A stretch of 64,000 nt of DNA. It comes from CAZENU01 sp965222125. GTDB lineage: Bacteria; Chloroflexota; Dehalococcoidia; Lucifugimonadales; CAZENU01. The stretch is from assembly GCA_965222125.1 (NCBI GenBank), contig CBDCTC010000002.1, positions 124,001 through 188,000 on the forward strand, read 5' to 3'. Below the pieces are notes generated by a model. That model saw only the letters and a program-made list of their open reading frames with translations. It ran no database searches and was not told where the DNA came from. The translations under genes and the position numbers were made by a program. Positions 17,741 through 26,333 of this stretch are shown in pieces (the stretch's first letter is position 1; every line of letters begins with the position of its first letter).

Positions 17741-19561
17741 CTAGTGCCTGGCGACGTAGGCGGTCGTGAGCGTGTTGAAGTCCAGGTTGAAGGTGCTCTC
17801 GAATCCGCTGAGCCACGGCTGCACGACCCACCTGACCGGGTCGACTTCCCTGATCGGGATCATGTAGACCTTGTCCATGTACTCTTCTTCGAATGCCTGG
17901 AACACCGTGCATCGGTCCGGGTGGTCAAGCGGCACCGACCGCGCTAGCTCAGCCAGCGCGTCCAAGTAGTCCGAGCCCGCACGCCTCTGCAGGGAGGGGC
18001 CGGGAAGGGTCTCGACGAAATATCCCCGAGCGAGGTTGCTGACGACCTGGGTAGAGTCGGGGTTCCTCGAATCCATCCTGAGCCGGTAGAGCTGTGAGAC
18101 CTCACGCCTCGGCAGGCCCGTCGCGCGTTTGAGGATGTCAAGCTCGACGCCGAGATTGTTTTTCCAGTATTGCCTCATGGCAGCGCCCATTGAGATCGTA
18201 TCGGGACGGTGGAGATCGACCATGAGCGACGGCAGCCTGTCTACGTGGCTGTACGTCGACGCGAACAGGTTCTGCCGCGCAAGGTCTGGATCGTATGGCT
18301 GATAGTTGGCGCCAGGGTCGTGGCACGGCAGCAGGCTCGATATCAGGCCCTTCGCGTGGGTCGCCGTAGAGCCCCAGATGGCGCCGACGATCTTCTCCAT
18401 GTCCTGACCGTGGGCCAGAGCCCTGCGGATCATGAGGTCGTTAACCGGGGCCTTGTCGATCTGCAGCAGGATGAACGATAGGCCGCCCGAGGGAGACGCG
18501 TACAGGAGGGAATTGAACGGGTGGCCCGGGTCGAGCGCCGCCGCATACGTCTCGATGTCGATGGACATCACGTCCAGGTCGCCGTTCTCGAACATGACCA
18601 GCCGGACCTGCTCGTCCTCGATGTTGGGCAGCACCAGCTTGTCGATGATAGTGGCGCCCGCAAAACCAGAAGCGTCGTGAGCGTCGTCCGTGTTTCGTAT
18701 GACCACGAGGTCGCCGTTTTCGACCACGAGGTAGACGTTGACCAACTCGGTGAGACCGCTGTCCGGGTCGTAGGTAAGTCTGAAGGGTCCTGCTCCGATT
18801 GGCGCGTTGCCCCAGCTCTCGTCTGCTAGTATCTGCTCGAGCTTGGAGATGCCGATGTGCCATGTCGCCATGTACAGAGGCCACGCGGCATTAGGGCTCT
18901 CAATCTCGATCTTCAGGGTGTGGTCGTCGACTACCCTGAGGCCGACGGCCTCGGCGGCCTCGCCGGCCCTCAGCGGCCCCCAGCCCTTGATTTCGCCGAG
19001 CGTGAGACTCGCGCCCCCCCAGACGACCCTGTTCTCCGGCTTGGCGCCGTGCTCCCAGTACGCCTTGAAGTCCGCAGCCGTGATCGGTGTGCCGTCCTGG
19101 AACACCGCGTCCTCGCGCAGCTTCAGCGTCCAGACGATCATGTCCTCGTTGGAGGTGATGGCCGTCGCGATCCAGGGCAGTACCTCACCCTTCTCGTTGA
19201 GCATGAACGGCGTGCCGAACACGTGTGCGGAGAACAGCCTGTTGCCGCCTCCGTCGCGCCAAGGCGCCATCGTATCGCGCATCCGGCCCGGCGCCGTCAC
19301 GACCTGAGTGTCGTGGAGTTCGAGGTCGACACCCCCCCCCCACCCCCCGCACGACGACCTAAGGCACACGACCGGACCCTGAGTGGGAACTCGCGTGGGC
19401 CGTGGCGGCGCAGAGGCTGACCGCGCCGGCGCCGGCGCCGCCGGAAGTGCCGGTGCTCCCGGCGGCAGTGGGTCCGCCGGCTCCCCCCTGCCGCAGCCCG
19501 AGGCTGCAACGACGACGATGGCCGCTGCCAGGAATGGAGCCATGGCCAGTCTCCACGTCAT
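17741..19561 (-). CDS. ABC-type substrate-binding lipoprotein (SBP_bac_5 family), copy 2
   Basis: 606 aa from the ATG at 19561, giving a signal peptide with lipobox VVAASGC. The frame is open upstream to 19969, but that part runs through repeat sequence and is not coding. It aligns along its whole length with copy 1 (for example the shared VFGTPF, WEHGAKPEN, APIGAGPF and HGQDMEK segments). The linker contains a coding-strand tract of six G, one T and ten G (19332-19348), translated as CGGWGGGV and absent from copy 1. Such a tract is prone to slippage. Probably co-transcribed with copy 1. Confidence 0.83.
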   Translation of the reverse strand: MTWRLAMAPFLAAAIVVVAASGCGRGEPADPLPPGAPALPAAPAPARSASAPPRPTRVPTQGPVVCLRSSCGGWGGGVDLELHDTQVVTAPGRMRDTMAPWRDGGGNRLFSAHVFGTPFMLNEKGEVLPWIATAITSNEDMIVWTLKLREDAVFQDGTPITAADFKAYWEHGAKPENRVVWGGASLTLGEIKGWGPLRAGEAAEAVGLRVVDDHTLKIEIESPNAAWPLYMATWHIGISKLEQILADESWGNAPIGAGPFRLTYDPDSGLTELVNVYLVVENGDLVVIRNTDDAHDASGFAGATIIDKLVLPNIEDEQVRLVMFENGDLDVMSIDIETYAAALDPGHPFNSLLYASPSGGLSFILLQIDKAPVNDLMIRRALAHGQDMEKIVGAIWGSTATHAKGLISSLLPCHDPGANYQPYDPDLARQNLFASTYSHVDRLPSLMVDLHRPDTISMGAAMRQYWKNNLGVELDILKRATGLPRREVSQLYRLRMDSRNPDSTQVVSNLARGYFVETLPGPSLQRRAGSDYLDALAELARSVPLDHPDRCTVFQAFEEEYMDKVYMIPIREVDPVRWVVQPWLSGFESTFNLDFNTLTTAYVARH

Positions 19562-19609
19562 CCTCGTCGTCCTTTCTCCTCGTGGCAATGTGCGCCGAAC
19601 CGACAGTCC

Positions 19610-19638
19610 TATCGTCTCAATTTGCCGATTCTTGTCAA
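19610..19638 (-). promoter_or_regulatory. Possible promoter of the tandem binding-lipoprotein genes
   Basis: A perfect TTGACA (19633-19638, minus strand) lies about 70 nt upstream of the ATG at 19561. The -10 box at the right distance is weak (ACGATA, 17-nt spacer). Confidence 0.4.
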
Positions 19639-19698
19639 TCCCTAGTGATCCGAGGCAGTAAGCGACAGCAGGAGTCTGGCCCCATCTGGGCACGGAAG

Positions 19699-19861
19699 GT
19701 AATACCAAGTTACTGTGCTGCGACCGTATATGCGTGACTGGGTAATCCCAGGAATGGTCGGAGGATGCCGACAACCCTGCCAACCGGCGAGGCCGAAGGC
19801 GGGTTGCAAACCCGCCACTACGCTCCGCAGTTACGGCGTAGTCAAAACTAATTGGTATAAC
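19699..19861. mobile_element. MITE-like noncoding element
   Basis: The left end GTAATACCAAGTTACT and the reverse complement of the right end, GTTATACCAATTAGT, match imperfectly over about 15 bp. The 163-bp interior is noncoding and contains a GGCGGGTTGCAAACCCGCC hairpin. No transposase is present. The interior hairpin resembles the one in the 11758/38464 repeat. Confidence 0.45.
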
Positions 19862-19943
19862 TTCCGGGAGGAGACATTCACCCTCACCCCAGCCCTCTCC
19901 CGTCATAGGGAGAGGGGGGAGGAGCACGACTTCGAGTAGCCGA

Positions 19944-21122
19944 CTACCTGAGCCAGGGGCGGTAGACACGGCCCCGGAGCACTGTGCGGACGTGGGACAG
20001 CCTGCGCGTCGCCTCGAATCGGACGCCCGGCTCCCACCGCGTCGACCCCAGCGTCGTCATCGGGCTGAGCCGGTCGACCATATCGAACCGCCCCTCCTCC
20101 AGGCGGACGACGGCGGCGTCGCCCTCCGCGCCCACCTTCAGCGTCCCCACCCTGTCGTCCAGGCCGAGCACGCGGGCCGGCCTCTCGGTGGAACGCCGCA
20201 CGACCTCCTCGAGCGACAACCCAAGGTAGAGCATCTTGGTCATCGTGGTGAGCAGATCGTAGACCGGCCCCTCGATGCTGACGGTGTGCACGTCGCTGGA
20301 GATCGTGTCGGGCAGCAGGCCGGACGCGACGGCCTTCTCGGCGGCCTTCAGCGAGAAGCCGCCCCCGCCGTGGCCGAGGTCGACGATCACGCCGCGGCCC
20401 TGGGCCTCCGTCAACCCCTCCAGCACTGCGCCGGAGTCCTCCAGCACGCCGTCCTCGAAGCCGTGGAAGCAGTGGGTCACGACGTCGCCCTTCCTCAGCA
20501 TGTCCAGCAGCGTGGGCAGCGGGGACGGCGTGTTGCCGACGTGGACCATGACGAAGCCGCCGATGAGCTCCGCGGCCTCCAGCGCCCTGTCGAGCATCTC
20601 GACGTCGTCCGAAGCGCCGACGAGGTGGCGCCCGAGCCTCGCCTTGACGCCCTTCACGTACCGACGGTTCGCGAGTCCCGCCTCGACCGCGAGCTCGACA
20701 TCGGCCCACCGTGAATCCTCGAGCTCGCCTATCGTCGGGGATATCATGCCCATCGCCGATATGTTCAGCAGCGCGAAGAGCCTCGTATCGGCCCGCGTCA
20801 GGGTGTGCCTGCGGAACGCGGGGAACGTCAACGCGCCCGCCGAGCCGGCGTCGAGCGCCGTCGTGACGCCCTTCGCGGCGTTGCTGACGTCGGGGTCGAC
20901 GCCGTAGGTCGACGCGCCCCAGAAGGCGTGGACGTGAAGGTCGACCAAGCCCGGCGTTACGATCAGCCCCTCGGCGTCCAGCACCTCTGCGGCCTCGCCG
21001 GCGTCGATCTCAGGCTCGACCGCGGCGACCTTCCCCTGCGCCATCGCGACGTCCCGCCTCGCGGCGAGGCCCTGCGACGGGTCCACGACCGTCCCACCCC
21101 GTATCACCAGATCGTATCTCAC
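19944..21122 (-). CDS. Amidohydrolase/deacetylase-family metallohydrolase
   Basis: 392 aa from a GTG at 21122, chosen because GAGGGGAG lies just upstream and the protein then starts VRYDLVIRGGTVVDP, as is usual for the family; an upstream ATG at 21170 is less likely. The metal-binding GLVDLHVHAFWG motif, later histidines in MVHVGN and VTHCFHGFEDG, and the Asp of ISSDVHT are all present. Relatives include dihydroorotase-like and D-aminoacylase-like enzymes that cleave cyclic amides or N-acyl groups. The substrate is not evident. It lies next to a tandem repeat array. Confidence 0.85.
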   Translation of the reverse strand: MRYDLVIRGGTVVDPSQGLAARRDVAMAQGKVAAVEPEIDAGEAAEVLDAEGLIVTPGLVDLHVHAFWGASTYGVDPDVSNAAKGVTTALDAGSAGALTFPAFRRHTLTRADTRLFALLNISAMGMISPTIGELEDSRWADVELAVEAGLANRRYVKGVKARLGRHLVGASDDVEMLDRALEAAELIGGFVMVHVGNTPSPLPTLLDMLRKGDVVTHCFHGFEDGVLEDSGAVLEGLTEAQGRGVIVDLGHGGGGFSLKAAEKAVASGLLPDTISSDVHTVSIEGPVYDLLTTMTKMLYLGLSLEEVVRRSTERPARVLGLDDRVGTLKVGAEGDAAVVRLEEGRFDMVDRLSPMTTLGSTRWEPGVRFEATRRLSHVRTVLRGRVYRPWLR

Positions 21123-21178
21123 GCGTCTCCCCTCGTGCGGTTCGCTGTAGCTGTCAAGAGTTGATGGCACCGCAACCC

Positions 21179-21350
21179 GTTCACCCCGAGTAGCGCCGAT
21201 GCTTCATTCCTCACCCAATCCGTTCACCCCGAGTAGCGCCGATGCTTCATTCCTCACCCAACCCGTTCACCCCGATACGCGCCGATGATTCATTCCTCAC
21301 CCAATCCGTTCACCCCGAGTAGCGCCGATGCTTCATCGGCGCGTATCGAG
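21179..21350. repeat. 43-bp tandem repeat, four copies
   Basis: Copies begin at 21179, 21222, 21265 and 21308, exactly 43 bp apart. Each starts GTTCACCCCGA and contains GCGCCGATG; the third is diverged. The last copy runs into a CGCCGATG/CATCGGCG hairpin and the TATCGAGGGG tail of the dispersed element found at 11650, 13448 and 52301. It fills most of the 353-bp gap 21123-21475. Confidence 0.85.
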
Positions 21351-21475
21351 GGGGCGCGCGCGGGGTTTCACGAAACGTGCACGGTTATCGTCCACTCTGC
21401 GCGGCGTGAGCGGCAACGGCCCATCGTTCATCAAGCCCGGTTGCCCGATAGAAACGCCAACCGCTCCCCAGCTCT

Positions 21476-22006
21476 TCATCCGGGCGTTACCAGGAACCGC
21501 TGGATGTGGCGGGCGATCTCGTGCTCCGCTTCCACGCTGACCAACACGTCGCGGTCGGGCTTCGTCGGGGTCTTTCCCTCCAGGACCGCGATGTGAGGAG
21601 GGCCGTTCCCCCAGTCGCTGCCGACCTTGCGGCGCGGCACGACGTGCACGTGGAAGTGCGGGACCTGCTGGCCGGCCACGACGCCGTTGTTCTGGATCAG
21701 GTTGAGGCCGTCCGGGTCGTACGCGTGGACGAGCGCGTCGGCGACCCGCCGGACGGTGTGCATCACCGCGGCGGCCTCCTCGTCCGTGAGGTCGAACAGC
21801 GTCGGGGCGTGCCGCCTGGGGATGACGTAGACCTGCCCGAGCTCGTACTGCATCCAGTTCACGAGCGTGAGCGTCTGCTCCGTCTCCTCGACGATGGCCT
21901 TCTCCGAGCGGCCGGCGATGGCCTCGCAGAAGTAGCAGGGATCGCCCGGAACGGCGGTCTTGCCCCGGTCCGCGCCTCCGGGTCCGATCGGGAGTTCTAT
22001 AGGCAT
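21476..22006 (-). CDS. HIT-family nucleotide hydrolase/transferase
   Basis: 176 aa. The histidine triad appears as VPHFHVHVVPR near residue 115. An N-terminal CYFCEAIAG segment resembles the zinc-binding end of Hint/FHIT-like proteins. HIT enzymes hydrolyse or transfer nucleoside phosphates such as AMP-lysine or Ap4A. The ATG at 22006 has GGAGGG 6 nt upstream. The neighbouring small gene has the same orientation. Confidence 0.9.
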   Translation of the reverse strand: MPIELPIGPGGADRGKTAVPGDPCYFCEAIAGRSEKAIVEETEQTLTLVNWMQYELGQVYVIPRRHAPTLFDLTDEEAAAVMHTVRRVADALVHAYDPDGLNLIQNNGVVAGQQVPHFHVHVVPRRKVGSDWGNGPPHIAVLEGKTPTKPDRDVLVSVEAEHEIARHIQRFLVTPG

Positions 22007-22106
22007 GATGGCCCTCCGGACACGCCAACGCGGGCCATCAACGGCCCGTCAGGACGACGGCGCGGAAGGCTTCCCGAGAAATACTTCGGGACGCGCGGCA
22101 AACGGC

Positions 22107-22334
22107 TCAGCTTATCGTGGCGTGGGCGTTGCGGGCGACCAGCTCTTCTACTACGGTCTCGCGGTCCGTGTCGGCCGACCACGGCGTCGGCAGCTCGTTC
22201 GTGCCGAACATCTTGATGACGTGCCGATCGGGCTCGCCGTCGACGAAGTGGGTCGTCATCCACGTGCCGTCCTTGAGGACGACCTTGATCTCCTTGTCGC
22301 CGCCCGAGCTGCGGCCAAAGCTGACGTAGCTCAT
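22107..22334 (-). CDS. Small conserved-looking protein of unknown function
   Basis: 75 aa, mixed charge, with no signal peptide or membrane segment. GGAGGAG precedes the ATG at 22334 with good spacing, so it is very likely translated. The sequence (KDGTWMTTHFVDGEPDRHVI) suggests a small beta-strand protein. I do not recognise the family. It lies 100 bp upstream of the HIT gene on the same strand and ends up close to the left end of an IS. Confidence 0.55.
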   Translation of the reverse strand: MSYVSFGRSSGGDKEIKVVLKDGTWMTTHFVDGEPDRHVIKMFGTNELPTPWSADTDRETVVEELVARNAHATIS

Positions 22335-22412
22335 TGTCTCCTCCAGTGCTGGCTGCGGCAGACATTCTAGGAGCGGCTGCGCCGCTGGTCAACACGTCGT
22401 GTAGATGTTCAA

Positions 22413-23881
22413 TGATTATGTCAGGGTGTAACTGTTCAATGAAAATGTCAGTCCATGAGAGGATTGACATTGACGACCAAAGAGCAGACGAGGATCCAGG
22501 TGTTGAACGGAGTGATCGAGGGCAAGGTGACGGTGGCGGAGGCGTCTGGGCTGATGGGAGTGAGCGAGCGCCATGCGTGGCGACTACTGGCAGCATACAG
22601 AGGGGAAGGACCTGCTGCGGTGGCTCACGGGAACAGGGGCAGGAAGCCCGCGACCACCACGTGCCCGCAGACACGAGAGAAGGTGAGGGAGCTGGCTGAG
22701 GGCCCCTACGCAGGATTCAACCACACCCATCTGACCGAGATGCTGGCGGAGCGAGAGGATATCCATCTGTCTCGCTCTACCGTGAGGCGGGGCCTGCTGG
22801 CTGGCGGACTGCCCAGTCCCCGTCGCCGCAAAGCCCCCAGGCGATACTCTCGACGGGAGCGCTATCCCCAGGAGGGGATGCTGTTGCAGATCGACGGGAG
22901 CCGGCACGACTGGCTGGAGGGCCGAGGACCCTACCTGACCCTCGTCGGCGCTGTGGACGACGCCACCGGGACAATCCCCTTCGCCCTGTTCAGACAGCAG
23001 GAGGATGCCCACGGCTACATGCTGCTGCTCAAGGACATCATCGAGCGCCACGGAGTCCCCCTGGCCCTGTACAGCGACAGGCATGGCATCTTTCAGCGTT
23101 CCCCCAAAGAGCCCGAGAGCCTCGACGAGCAGCTTCGGGGTAGACGCGACCCCACCCAGTTCGGCAGGGCGCTGGAGGAGTTGGACATCCGCCTCATCAT
23201 GGCACACACACCTCAGGCGAAGGGGCGCGTAGAGCGCGCCTGGGGCACCTTCCAGGACCGCCTCGTCTCTGAGCTCAGGCTCGCTGGTGTCACTACCATC
23301 GAGCAGGCCAACAAGGTGCTTTGGGACTTCATCCCACGCTACAACCAGCGATTCGGCGTCGCCCCAGCCCAGCCGGGCTCAGCCTATCGCCCACTCCCTG
23401 CTGGCGTCTCCCTCGATGAGACGCTCTGCTTCAAGTACCTGCGCACTGTCGCCAACGACAACACCGTCCAGTTCGACAGCGCCGCCATCCAGCTACTGTC
23501 CGATGATCACAGGGCCAGCTACGCGCGCGCCACAGTGGAGGTCCAGGAACGGCTCGACGGCAGCATCGTGGTGACCTACCACGGCAGAACACTCGCAGCT
23601 AAGCCAGCACCCCCAGAGCCTGTGACGCTCAGGGCTCGCAGCACCAGACGCTCCAACGGCCATCTCCCTGCCGAGACCCCAGTGGCAGACTCCACCGGCG
23701 CTCTCATACACCCTGTAGGCGATGAGCGACGGAGCGGAGCGAGGAGCCTACAGGAAACCCCACCCCTGCAACCCACCCAAGACCAAACCACGCCACCCAA
23801 ACAGGCCGGCACCCGACCACCCCTGGAGATAACGCTACTGACATAATCATTGAACAATTACCCTGACATTTTCACTGGACA
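22413..23881 (+). mobile_element. Complete insertion sequence, ISNCY (IS1202-like)
   Basis: About 1469 bp with one transposase gene. The ends are inverted: the left begins TGTTCAATGATTATGTCAGG and the reverse complement of the right begins TGTCCAGTGAAAATGTCAGG. Each end holds two copies of the TGTTCAATGANNATGTCAG motif about 27 bp apart, so the inverted repeat covers about 46 bp. No convincing target-site duplication is seen; both flanks contain ACACGTCG at slightly different distances. Confidence 0.8.
22455..23846 (+). CDS. DDE transposase of ISNCY/IS1202 type
   Basis: 463 aa. An N-terminal helix-turn-helix (VAEASGLMGVSERHAWRLL, about residues 27-45) precedes a Mu-type integrase core with Asp in LLQIDGSRHDW, Asp in ALYSDRHGIF and Glu in KGRVERAWGTF, spaced as in the IS1202 group. 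The frame is intact end to end, so the element may still be active. The ATG at 22455 lies inside the inner copy of the left-end repeat region; a downstream TTG is possible. Codon use is less GC-extreme than in the neighbours, in line with acquisition by transfer. Confidence 0.9.
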   Translation: MRGLTLTTKEQTRIQVLNGVIEGKVTVAEASGLMGVSERHAWRLLAAYRGEGPAAVAHGNRGRKPATTTCPQTREKVRELAEGPYAGFNHTHLTEMLAEREDIHLSRSTVRRGLLAGGLPSPRRRKAPRRYSRRERYPQEGMLLQIDGSRHDWLEGRGPYLTLVGAVDDATGTIPFALFRQQEDAHGYMLLLKDIIERHGVPLALYSDRHGIFQRSPKEPESLDEQLRGRRDPTQFGRALEELDIRLIMAHTPQAKGRVERAWGTFQDRLVSELRLAGVTTIEQANKVLWDFIPRYNQRFGVAPAQPGSAYRPLPAGVSLDETLCFKYLRTVANDNTVQFDSAAIQLLSDDHRASYARATVEVQERLDGSIVVTYHGRTLAAKPAPPEPVTLRARSTRRSNGHLPAETPVADSTGALIHPVGDERRSGARSLQETPPLQPTQDQTTPPKQAGTRPPLEITLLT

Positions 23882-24138
23882 ACGACACACGTCGGCGGGT
23901 GTCGGGGCGGGGCCGCCGTCACACAACCCGCGCGCCCTGAGTGCCCCGACGCTTCGTCGGTGTGACCCTGCGGTCGCCCACCTCTCGCCTCCCAATCATC
24001 CCAATCACCGAATCCCGTGAATCCCGGTTCAGACGTTCCCCGGCTGCAGGGTTGCGCGCGCCCTTCGGGGACTTCCCCGGAGTGGCCGCGCACTGTAGCA
24101 TTGCGCCAATCGAGGCCATAGTCCTCCCGGAGCGCTCC

Positions 24139-25716
24139 ATGACCCAACTGCAAGACGTCAACACGAGAGATATCCGCGACGCCATCGAGCTGGGATGCCG
24201 CGCGATGTCGAGCGCGTTCAACGCCGACGACGGCGATATCCCGTACGGAGGCGCGAGCGTTCGCCCGGTGGCCGCTCTGGGAGGGAGCTCGGAGGCGCAC
24301 TCGCCGGGGCGTCACCTCAACGCGATGCTCAACGGCGAGGACGCCGCGGGAATACGGCTTGACGAGGACGCGGTGGACAAGCAGGCCCGCGCGGCCTTCT
24401 TCTCCTACAGCGTCGCCCCGCTCCCGCTTCACCGCGCCCAGCCGAGCGGCCGCCCCATCGTCCTGATGGACCACAACGTACGCGAGGGGTTCCACGCCCT
24501 CTACGCCCTGGCGAAGTACCGCGGCTCGGAACAGGCCCGGCGGCTCGCGGAGTCCAGCATAGCGGCGATATTCGAGTACTGGGTCCCGGACGGCGAATGG
24601 GACGGCGCCCGCCTGACCAGCGACTTCGGGCTCAGCCCGCTCGCGCCGGGGTATTCCTCGTTCGTCAGTCGGATTGCCCGCTCCATCGGGCCGCTCGTGA
24701 AGCACTACCGGGCGACCGGGTACGGGCCGGCCCTGGAGCTGGCGCTCCTACTCAAGGACAGGGCCCTCGACGAAGCGTTCCGGGCCGACGGCGCCTACGA
24801 CGAGGCGCGCTTCGGCGGCCACTGCCATTCGACGACCTGCGTCATGTCCTCACTGGCGCAGCTTGCCGACCTGACGCGCGACGAGTCGTTGATGGCGCGG
24901 GTCAAAGTCTTCTACGACAACGGGCTCTGGGAGATACGAGACGAGATCGGGTGGAGCATCGAGGGCAGCGCCGTCGAGGAGGACTCCGGCCGCGGCGAGG
25001 CCAACAACACCGGCGACATCATGGAGACCGCGCTGCTCCTCGGCCGGTGGGGCTACACCGAGTACTACCACGACGCCGAGAGGATACTGCGCTGTCACCT
25101 GCTGCCGTCTCAGCTCCGCGACGTCTCTTTCGTCGTGGAGCCCCCGAACCCGGACGGCGTCGACGGCAGGCGAAACGTGGCCGAGCGGCTGCGAGGCGGC
25201 TTCGGATTTCCCGCGCCGTACGGCCATGAGCCGCTCGGCATCATGGAGTCCGCCAAGCCGAGGGTCGGCTTCAACCTGGACATAGTCGGCGGCGCCATCG
25301 GGTCGCTCTGCGAAGCCTACAGAGACGTGACGCGGACAGACGAGGCCGGGCACTGGGTCAACCTGCTCTTCGACCACGAGACGGACTCGGTCAGGGTGGA
25401 GTCGCCCTACACGCACTCCGCGCTGCGGGTAACCGTGAAGCGCCCCGCGCCGCTCTTCGTCCGCGTGCCGCCGTGGGTGGATACCGCCTCCGTAAGGACC
25501 GACGGCGTTCCAGGTATGCCCAGAGTCGCCAACGGCTACCTCTTCGTCCCGCAGCCCCCGGTCAACCGGCCGGTCTCCTTCGAGTTTCCCCTGGCGGAGT
25601 CTGAGATCACGTTGAAGAACTTCACAGGCGACGTTCGCGCTCGGCTCCGCGGCGACGAGGTGACGGCGATGGACAACCTCGGCGCCGACCTGACCTTCTT
25701 CGACCCGATCGACTGA
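24139..25716 (+). CDS. GH127-like six-hairpin glycosidase (possible beta-L-arabinofuranosidase relative)
   Basis: 525 aa from the ATG at 24139, which has GGAG 6 nt upstream. The pattern is an alpha/alpha barrel followed by a beta-sandwich: MDHNVREGFHALYALAKYRG, GHCHSTTCVMSSLAQLADL and the NNTGDIMETALLLGRWGYT segment resemble GH127/DUF1680 proteins, and the LFVRVPPWV segment fits their C-terminal domain. No signal peptide is seen. The catalytic Cys/zinc site of characterised GH127 enzymes could not be confirmed, so the activity remains open. Confidence 0.6.
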   Translation: MTQLQDVNTRDIRDAIELGCRAMSSAFNADDGDIPYGGASVRPVAALGGSSEAHSPGRHLNAMLNGEDAAGIRLDEDAVDKQARAAFFSYSVAPLPLHRAQPSGRPIVLMDHNVREGFHALYALAKYRGSEQARRLAESSIAAIFEYWVPDGEWDGARLTSDFGLSPLAPGYSSFVSRIARSIGPLVKHYRATGYGPALELALLLKDRALDEAFRADGAYDEARFGGHCHSTTCVMSSLAQLADLTRDESLMARVKVFYDNGLWEIRDEIGWSIEGSAVEEDSGRGEANNTGDIMETALLLGRWGYTEYYHDAERILRCHLLPSQLRDVSFVVEPPNPDGVDGRRNVAERLRGGFGFPAPYGHEPLGIMESAKPRVGFNLDIVGGAIGSLCEAYRDVTRTDEAGHWVNLLFDHETDSVRVESPYTHSALRVTVKRPAPLFVRVPPWVDTASVRTDGVPGMPRVANGYLFVPQPPVNRPVSFEFPLAESEITLKNFTGDVRARLRGDEVTAMDNLGADLTFFDPID

Positions 25717-25803
25717 GCCCGCGGCTGCCCGCAGTCCAAGCGCCGGGGCGCGGCGCTATGGTAAGGTGGCAGGCGACCGCACCCGAAGGAAGGCAGACGA
25801 CGC

Positions 25804-26298
25804 ATGGAAGACCTCCGCCCGCTGGCCGAGACGGCCGGTGCGCTGCTCAAGGAACGCGGGCAGACCGTCGCCGTCGCTGAGTCGTCGGCAGGAGGGCTGG
25901 TATCCGCCGCGCTGCTGGCGGTGCCGGGCGCCTCCGCCTACTTCATCGGCGGAGCCGTGGTCTACACCCAGGCGGCCCAACGGGGGTTGCTGCGCGTGGC
26001 CGACGACGTCATGGAGGGTATGCGGGCGAGCACGGAAGAGTACGCGCTGCTGAACGCCCGCACCGCGCGGGACCTGCTCGGCGCGACGTGGGGACTGGCC
26101 GAGACGGGCGCAAGCGGGCCGACCGGGAACCGCTACGGCGACAGCCCCGGACACGCCTGCATCGCGGTCGCGGGGCCCGTCGAGGCGGCGATCACCCTGG
26201 AGACCGGCGACTCCGACCGCGAGCGGAACATGTCGACGTTCGCCGAAGCGGCGCTCGGCCTCCTGGAGCGGTGCGTGACGGACGCCGGGCAGGCCTGA
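25804..26298 (+). CDS. pncC: Nicotinamide-nucleotide amidohydrolase (CinA C-terminal domain)
   Basis: 164 aa, the usual length of stand-alone PncC. The AVAESSAGGLVSAALL motif corresponds to the family AESCTGG signature, followed by GGAVVYT and GASGPTGNRYGDSPG. The enzyme deamidates nicotinamide mononucleotide to nicotinate mononucleotide in NAD recycling. One change from the usual motif is Ser-Ala in place of Cys-Thr. It is followed closely by an SDR gene on the same strand. Confidence 0.88.
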   Translation: MEDLRPLAETAGALLKERGQTVAVAESSAGGLVSAALLAVPGASAYFIGGAVVYTQAAQRGLLRVADDVMEGMRASTEEYALLNARTARDLLGATWGLAETGASGPTGNRYGDSPGHACIAVAGPVEAAITLETGDSDRERNMSTFAEAALGLLERCVTDAGQA

Positions 26299-26333
26299 AG
26301 CCGAGACAATCGTATGACTGGGAGATGCTACTG

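Larger units (their letters stand above)
19562..19943. other. 382-bp intergenic region with promoter, MITE-like element and REP hairpin
   Basis: No gene is recognisable. It carries the upstream region of the binding-lipoprotein pair, a 163-bp element with imperfect terminal inverted repeats (19699-19861), and a CCCTCACCCC...GGGAGAGGGG hairpin (19880-19919). An inverted copy of that hairpin family lies at 55335-55373. Confidence 0.6.

Noticed and set aside
15846..17912. A 688-aa version of lipoprotein copy 1
   Set aside because: The extra 61 codons are an out-of-frame reading of the 3' end of copy 2; the signal peptide starts at ATG 17729.
17741..19969. A 742-aa version of lipoprotein copy 2
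   Set aside because: The first 136 codons cross REP and MITE-like repeats; the signal peptide and lipobox begin at ATG 19561.
22395..23895. ACACGTCG on both sides of the IS as a target-site duplication
   Set aside because: The two copies are at unequal distances (about 9 and 5 nt) from the ends, and both lie in CG-rich palindromic sequence, so a chance match is likely.
26088..26333. N-terminal extension of the first SDR
   Set aside because: It overlaps pncC in another frame; the Rossmann fold starts after ATG 26334, which has a ribosome-binding site.
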